From Carnegiea gigantea (taxonomy: Eukaryota; Streptophyta; Magnoliopsida; Caryophyllales; Cactaceae): a stretch of DNA of 64,000 nucleotides. Below the pieces are notes generated by a model. The model made no database searches. It saw nothing but the letters and a program-made list of their open reading frames with translations, and was not told where the DNA came from. Position 1 is the first letter of the stretch; every line of letters begins with the position of its first letter. Shown piece after piece: positions 58,104 through 64,000 of this stretch. The translations under genes were made by a program, and so were the position numbers. Location of the stretch: the NCBI GenBank assembly GCA_029747015.1, contig JAKOGI010002238.1, positions 60,001 to 124,000 of the forward strand, written 5' to 3'.

Positions 58104-58667
58104 TAAAGATGGCAATAAAACCCGTACCTATTTAAAACCCGCAAAATCCGCCCCATTTAAAACCCAAATGAGTGGTGAAAATGGGTTTTAAATGGGTATG
58201 GGGCGGGTATTGGAAAACGGGTATGGGTATGGGTACAGGTATGGGTATAGCCCTCACCCGCCCCCTACCCGTACCCGTTTTTATAATAGGAAAAAAAAAT
58301 TATTTTCGATTAATATTTTTCCAATTTAAGTCTAATCCAAACCGTTCTAACAAAAAAATTAGTCAATAATATATTTGATTTCACATTTCTAAACAATATA
58401 TTCCCAAAATATCACAACTTTACAATCTTATAATGACAAAAACATATATCGTACTTGGATATGGGTTTCATATGGGTATTAATTTTTATTTTCTATGTAA
58501 ACCCGAATAAAACCCATAAACCCGGAAAACCCGATGGGTATGGGTATGAGTTTTATTTTTTAATACCCGATGGGTATGGGTACGGGTATGGGTACGATTT
58601 TCGAAAACGGGTATGGGTAAGGGTACGGTTCAACCCGCCCCATACCCGCCCCATTGCCATCCCTAGA
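58104..58667. mobile_element. hAT-like MITE with GGGTATGGGTA arrays
   Basis: The ends are inverted repeats TAAAGATGGCAAT and TAGGGATGGCAAT (read inward). 7-of-8 matching flanks GTTGACTC (58096-58103) and CTTGACTC (58668-58675) fit a hAT target duplication. GGGTATGGGTA / TACCCGTACCCG motifs are dense in both subterminal regions. Non-coding. Confidence 0.72.
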
Positions 58668-58675
58668 CTTGACTC

Positions 58676-60811
58676 CTGGCTAGCTGCACTCACACATTCA
58701 CAGTACGTCTTTGCATATTAGCATATGAGGGGGGGGGGACCCAAATATTGCATAATTAGATTTGTTTTAAGTGAGTTTTTCATATTTAATAGAGTCATTA
58801 GATCATCATCATTGAAAGAAAAAACATTATGTAATTAGGGTTTGTTCTTTTCAACTTATCATGAGTAACTTACTTTTGATCAGTGCTAATGAGTGTCGAC
58901 TGGTGTTGATTGGTACTTATTGATACTAAGATTATAATTAGAAAATATGACTAAGGGGTAATCGGTGTTAAAAATTATAATTTAAAAATATAATTAAATA
59001 TTGATCAGTATGAATCAGTACTAATAAAAAAGTATATGTAAATTGTAAGGCAATGAACAATGACCATCTGAAAAAAGTGAAGGGAATCTATGCAAAGAGC
59101 ACGAAAGGGGTTGGGGGGGGGGGGATGTCATGCTTGGTGCTTCCCCACCATAGTGGCTATCATATGATATATTTTTTTTTTTTCAGACTTTGATGACAAC
59201 TTTATGTGGAAAAAAAGAAGAAAAAAAAGTGGTGAGTGGCCTTTTGTTAAAAAGTTTTTATCTTTTATTGATAGAGTAGTAGTTACCCCTATTAGTCCAT
59301 CTGCCATTTTGCCTCAACATAAAGAAGGGTAAAAAAAAAAAGGAAAAAGAGTAGCAAAATAAGAGGTCTAGTTTCCCAATCTTTGTATATATGTGTGCAA
59401 AACTTTACATGAGTCAAGGTCATTATGTGGAGCAAACACATGGTGGTCCTTGTTAAAGTATAGTAATGTAAAACTTTTTTCTTGTCCTTTATCTTCCTAA
59501 ATGAGTAAAAAAAGGAAATAAAAATAGAGAAATATGAATTTCAAATTTATATAGAATCTTACAAATTTAATCTATTTATTTGGCCACAAAAAAAATTTCA
59601 TGCATATTATACATATGATAATTAGTTTTTGAAAAGACTTAAGCTTGTAATGTGATTGCACAGGCTTGTAATTTGATATGGTACATATGGTAGGTTTGTT
59701 CATATAATATGCTTGCATAGACGCCTCACACATTCATTAACCACCACATCAATTTAAAATAAAAATGCCGTGCCATGTGACGGTCTCATAATAAATTTCC
59801 ATGAGACCATTTCATACAAGAATTTGTAATGTTTTGAATGGTGAAAAGGGAAACTCGGAAACAATAATAAAGTAATAGCACATTAACACCAGCATAAAAT
59901 ATTTTCATCAAAAGGACCAAAAAAAAAGGAGAGAGAAATAAGTAAAAAATTTGAAGCATATCTTTTTGAACCTAACTTTTGATCCATAAGCATCTGATTC
60001 TTTGCATCGTGAATGCAAAGTTGATGAAAAAGATTCTTGGCTGGCTCAATCTACGGATGAACATGATCATTATTCAATGGGCAGAAATATTTGATTTTTC
60101 GTCAAAATTTTTGATTGATCAATTTTCTGTCAAAATAGTCCGTCAAAATTTAAATGTAAGGTTGTTGTGATAAATTACCCCCTAGCCTCCGCTTTTTGAC
60201 TGAGTATGAACAATGGGCAAACTATCTAAAGATGCTAAATAACAACAAGAGTTGAACACATTTTGCTGAATAGTATGAGGAATCTATAGCAAAAGTTGTA
60301 TTTCCGCGCTCAGGCTCCTATTAATGTATGTCGCCTTCCGGTGGCCGGTGGTGGGTGCGAGCAATGGCCGGTAGTGAGCACTCCAATGGCACACGACAAC
60401 CCTTCCAGCAACCGCACGAAGCCCGGGGCTCTAGAGGGGGTGCGAGAGGCGACGGGTGCGGCCTTTGTTGCTGGATTTTTACTGTCCATTTCTTAAATTG
60501 GTGGTAGGAAAAATTGAATGGCGGGCGGGAGATATGAATGGCCGCTGGAAAAATTGAATAGTCACCGAAAAAATTGCTTGGTGGTCGGAAAAATTTTGAA
60601 CACTAATGTTCATCATAAGAAATCCAAACAAGCCTTACAAATATAGTTTTTTACTCTGAATTTATAAATGTTTTATGATTTTTATAATATATTTTTACTC
60701 ATTTAAAAACAAAAAAAATTAACAATTTAGATCGCAGAAAAACAAATATATGGCCTAGATTTACTTAATTGTGGTTGTTGTCGTATAGTGACAACCACTA
60801 TAAGTTTTTGC

Positions 60812-60887
<76 letters not shown>

Positions 60888-61410
60888 TCAAGTATAAAAA
60901 AAGTTTGAATAAGTGGGGTATAACTTGTAAGTTCGATTGATGCGTATTCATTAATTTCCCCACTCAAATATGTCGAATTGTGTTACCACACTGATAAACT
61001 GGATCTACCTAGATATCACGTAAAGGGGACTTACACTTAAAGTAGTCGTTGTAGTATAGTGATAAGCATTTCCAATTGAAAGTAAGATGAAGTAGAGGAG
61101 AAATGGGAGATTGATGGCTCAATTGACAAGTTTTGAAAGTGTTATCACTAATCTACACATTTGAGTAATTGCCTGCTTTGTCAAGCAAAATCTTGCATGT
61201 TGAGCTGCATCATCATAGAGCTTGAGGAAAATTCCCAATTGACAAGTAAGACAGAGAAGAAATTGGGAATCAAAGAAGGCTTGCTCTTACTATATGATGC
61301 AAATGGTGGTGGCAGCCTAACTTCCTCAAATCTTGGCGGTATAGTCGGTTGAATTTCTTGGTGGTATACAAGGGAGCAACGATAGGAGACCAAATCCAGC
61401 ACGCACGTGC
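58676..61410. other. Intergenic DNA
   Basis: No supported gene. Contains short TTGATTGGTACTTATTGATAC-type repeats near 58880-59030, an 8-bp inverted repeat GGTCTCAT/ATGAGACC at 59782-59808, a GC-rich patch at 60330-60470, GGAAAAATTGAATGGC-type repeats at 60505-60600, and the microsatellite at 60817. Confidence 0.45.
60817..60887. repeat. (TA)n(TG)n microsatellite
   Basis: About 60 bp of TG repeats with one TA interruption, bordered by short TA runs. Confidence 0.95.
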
Positions 61411-61590
61411 CTTTTTCTTCTTTTTTTTTTTTAAAAAAAATCTTTGGACCTACATGACTTAATTGGGTTATTATTGGTTCATAAAGAGGGTGTGACTCTC
61501 TTATTATATATTTTCGCTATATACAAAATTCGAATTTGAGAGCTTATTAAGAAGGATCAAGTGTCATACCACTCAAATGAACTTCTGCCA
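61411..61590 (-). mobile_element. tRNA-derived SINE
   Basis: Minus strand: A-box-like TTCATTTGAGTGGTATGA (about 61567-61584), B-box-like AAATTCGAATTTTG (about 61524-61537), and an A-rich tail at 61411-61442. Same layout as the SINEs at 51132 and 53914. The target duplication is not clear. Confidence 0.6.
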
Positions 61591-61899
61591 GTCGTCATGT
61601 GTGCATGTGTGTGCGTGTGTGAGTGAGAATGGGAACAGACAGAGAGATGCAAAAGGGCCATTTTGTTGGGTCATTTGATTTTCATATGCTGTGGGTTTTG
61701 CACGGAAAACACTTGCCTGATAAGCCATGGACCATCAGCCCATTTGGGTCTGAGAGGCAATTCACAAAGGCGGCTGATTCATAGCTTCACAGATCCAATT
61801 TCTAAGCTTGGGCTTAGTCTCACTAAGGCTGGTGAGAGTTTGGATTCAAATACATGTGATGGATGGATCCAAGGAGTCTAAGTGGGACAACGAATGTTC

Positions 61900-62050
61900 A
61901 AAGTGGATTGTATTATTATTGTTGGTCCATAAGAGTTACAAAGAATGGCACAATATAATTACTAGTAAGGGATCGGAGAATTGAACTTGAACTTAATATA
62001 CACAGTATCTCACTCTTAACCAATAGGTTAAGACCTCATCAAAAATAAGG
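61900..62050 (-). mobile_element. Possible tRNA-derived SINE fragment
   Basis: Minus strand: A-box-like ACCTATTGGTTAAGAGTG (about 62016-62033) and B-box-like AGTTCAATTCTCC (about 61975-61987). No A tail or target duplication seen. Confidence 0.4.
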
Positions 62051-62690
62051 ATTATACTATACATGCGAATCAGTTGAATAATAGACCTCAAAAATGTGTT
62101 TTCTAAACTCTCAATTAGCATGATCTAAACCTGAATTCAAAATTTTTTGAATTTATTTTGAAACAAAAAGAAAATTCATTAATTAAAAGTCATACGGCAT
62201 CTATATCGATAATTTTCTGACAAGAATAAATCTAAAATATTAGAACAAATATCCATTTCAACAAGGTTAATTGTAAACATATTTTCGATCGGCTTTATAC
62301 TTATAACATCATTTTGACCACAAACTGCGCTCTTCAATGTCAGTTTACCTTTTCCAAACGTCTGCCCTACTAACGTCCGTGAGCATCACCCACCGAATAC
62401 CCTAGTATGCATAGAAGTACAATAGATTTCCACTGACATTTCAAATATGCCGATCAACGTTATATTAGTTTTTTAATATAATAAAAACTATACTGATTTG
62501 ACACTAGCATGATAAAAACATAGGGTTCTAAGAATAAAACTAAAATAAAACCAATCGTAGCATGTTGGACCCGCTTTTGTAGTCTCCATATGTGCAAATA
62601 CATATTAATTTTCATAACTCAAATGCAATTCCCCCCCCCCTTTTTTTTTTATATATAGCACTCTATTACTAGATTAAAACAATTCCTCTT
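62051..62690. other. Intergenic DNA
   Basis: AT-rich, with a C/T homopolymer at about 62631-62650. No gene recognised. Confidence 0.5.
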
Positions 62691-62699
62691 GGCATCAAT

Positions 62700-62943
62700 T
62701 AGAGCTGGGAATGTTTGACCTGACACGATAACACGACACAAACCTGATCCAAAATTACTGAGAGAAACCTGAACCCGATCCGAACTGAACCGATTTCGAC
62801 CCGAAATCGACACAATTAGACCGTTTAGCATGAAAACATGTTACTTTTCAATTTAAGGCAAATCTAGGTTATTTTTAATACTGACATAAAATTGACCCGT
62901 TTATTAAATGGGTCGACCCAACTTGACCCGTTTCTCAACTCTA
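62700..62943. mobile_element. hAT-like MITE, 244 bp
   Basis: Perfect 8-bp target duplications GCATCAAT at 62692-62699 and 62944-62951. The ends are TAGAGCTGGGAA and TAGAGTTGAGAA (read inward). Subterminal CCCGA / GACCCG motifs repeat on both sides. Non-coding. Confidence 0.85.
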
Positions 62944-62951
62944 GCATCAAT

Positions 62952-63430
62952 ATTTACTTGGGAATTTTTTTTTTCTTTTTTCCTAAAAGTCGCATTCCAG
63001 ATTTGTTTTGCCTAGAAAAAGTAGAATATAACATATTCCCATTGGGAATATGGAATATAAAGAAATTTTTAGAGATTTGTAGAAATTTATTTCTAGAATA
63101 TGAAATTTGAATATAAAGAAACTCAAGTCTTAAGATTTGGATAAATGAACTGCTACATAATCTAAACTATTATTTTGCAATATTTTTCATACCCTATTTA
63201 TAGTCATATTTTATATTCCTACTTATAAAAAGAGATGACAATAATTCACTGCAAATATACTCAAGATCACAATAACAATTATATTTTTCCCAAAAAAAAA
63301 GATTAAAAAAAACCCACGAGGTTGTATTTAGAATTATATCTTTTGTTTCATAAAAAACGAAGGAAGTAAATCTGTTATACATGCATGGCCAATATATGCG
63401 AACCGAATCAAACCAATTCTTTATTGTGAA
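62952..63430. other. AT-rich intergenic DNA
   Basis: No gene recognised. It includes the upstream region of the putative peptide gene. Confidence 0.45.
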
Positions 63431-63437
63431 TTATGGG

Positions 63438-63445
63438 TATAAATA
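63438..63445 (+). promoter_or_regulatory. TATA box of a putative peptide gene
   Basis: TATAAATA stands 82 bp before the ATG at 63527, a normal plant distance allowing a leader of about 50 nt. Confidence 0.55.
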
Positions 63446-63526
63446 CGATAATCTCTTGTAATAACGCTTTGCTAATGAAGTAATTAAGACATTGTAATTT
63501 AGGGGATTGCTGATAACAACGAAAAC

Positions 63527-63596
63527 ATGGGAAATAAAACAAGTGTAATCACATGCATGCTCCTTCTTGTTGCTGTTCTGCTTTTAGTTTCTCCAG
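63527..63596 (+). CDS. First exon of a probable small secreted peptide gene (partial)
   Basis: The ATG opens a 70-nt exon encoding MGNKTSVITCMLLLVAVLLL then VSP, a textbook signal peptide. It is followed at once by a splice donor (CCAG|GTTAGTG). Defensin-like and other cysteine-rich peptide genes often have their single intron at this point, in this phase, just after the signal peptide. Intron sequence would continue to the window edge and the mature peptide would lie beyond it. If no intron is used, the frame stops at TAG after 24 codons. The peptide family cannot be named from this exon. Confidence 0.5.
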
Positions 63597-64000
63597 GTTA
63601 GTGAATCTCCCATGTATTCTCTCGAGTCATGTAATTATATGTTGATGAAAACAATTTATTTGATAAATACGAGTTGATAAAAACTGTCATAAATCTTATT
63701 CAGAAATTAGCGAAGTCAATGTCTGCTCTGATTCTGTGTAATTCTGACTAAGTTAAAAACTTGTCTATAAGTAGCCGAGTCTGCTGTGCTGTGTTGGTTC
63801 TTGTAGTAGTTTGTGTCTGATATGCATTCACGAGTTGCTGTGTTGGTTCTTGTAGTAGTTCGTGTCTGGTTTTTTGTGGTGTAGCCGAGTCTGCTGTGTT
63901 GCTGTTTGTTCCCTTCTGACTTTGTGCCTTTGACATTCAGTAATCGGGGGGGAAAAAAAAAAAAAAACAACACTATTGATGTCAGTCTTCCTTTTGCACT
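63597..64000 (+). other. Putative intron with direct repeats
   Basis: Follows the splice donor of the putative peptide gene. GTAGCCGAGTCTGCTGTG occurs at about 63772 and 63881, and TGCTGTGTTGGTTCTTGTAG at about 63787 and 63837, so a segment of 50-110 bp has been duplicated. A G/A homopolymer pair is at 63947-63967. No exon recognised before the window ends. Confidence 0.45.

Overview
This is a nuclear DNA window from a flowering plant, most likely a eudicot. The evidence is split genes with GT-AG introns, plant-specific protein families (PPR, LRR-RLK subfamily IV, ANTH clathrin adaptor, SelT-like), and plant transposon lineages (Tat-type Ty3/gypsy, Ty1/copia, TRIMs, CACTA, hAT, Helitron, tRNA-derived SINEs). 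Most of the 64 kb is transposable elements, many inserted inside one another. One complete host gene is visible, plus the first exon of another at the right edge and three gene relics.

Layout. 1-3.6 kb: a decayed PPR gene on the minus strand, with a hAT MITE downstream. 3.6-11.6 kb: an old Ty1/copia element with both LTRs and a perfect 5-bp TSD. Its leader carries a tandem TRIM joined through shared primer-binding sites and an array of about 16-20 small hairpins. 11.6-18.9 kb: AT-rich DNA with telomere-like degenerate repeats and a CACTA element nested in a Harbinger/hAT-like element. 18.9-24.4 kb: a 5.5 kb hAT-type element with a perfect 8-bp TSD. It encloses a captured exon of a SelT-like gene, a probable Helitron that carries a LINE fragment, and a probable solo LTR. 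26.8-45.9 kb: the last three exons of an ANTH/AP180-type clathrin-adaptor gene (minus strand), now a pseudogene. Its final intron is about 18 kb and holds a TRIM, a deleted copia element and, inside the copia, a 14.2 kb Tat-lineage gypsy element with nearly identical LTRs. 45.9-47.4 kb: an internally deleted copia element that abuts the truncated ANTH gene. 47.6-50.7 kb: an apparently intact four-exon LRR receptor-like kinase gene (minus strand) with an atypical kinase active site. 51-63 kb: intergenic DNA with SINEs, MITEs and solo LTRs. 63.4-64 kb: a TATA box and the signal-peptide exon of a probable small secreted peptide gene, cut by the window edge.

The most unusual signals are two sets of repeated, apparently covarying stem-loops inside retrotransposons. 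One is a two-hairpin module present three times in each Tat LTR and once, in part, near the 3' end of the internal region. The other is a hairpin array in the copia leader whose G-U pairs point to folding of the plus-strand RNA. I do not know of a described function for either. All calls come from reading the sequence; no database search was possible.
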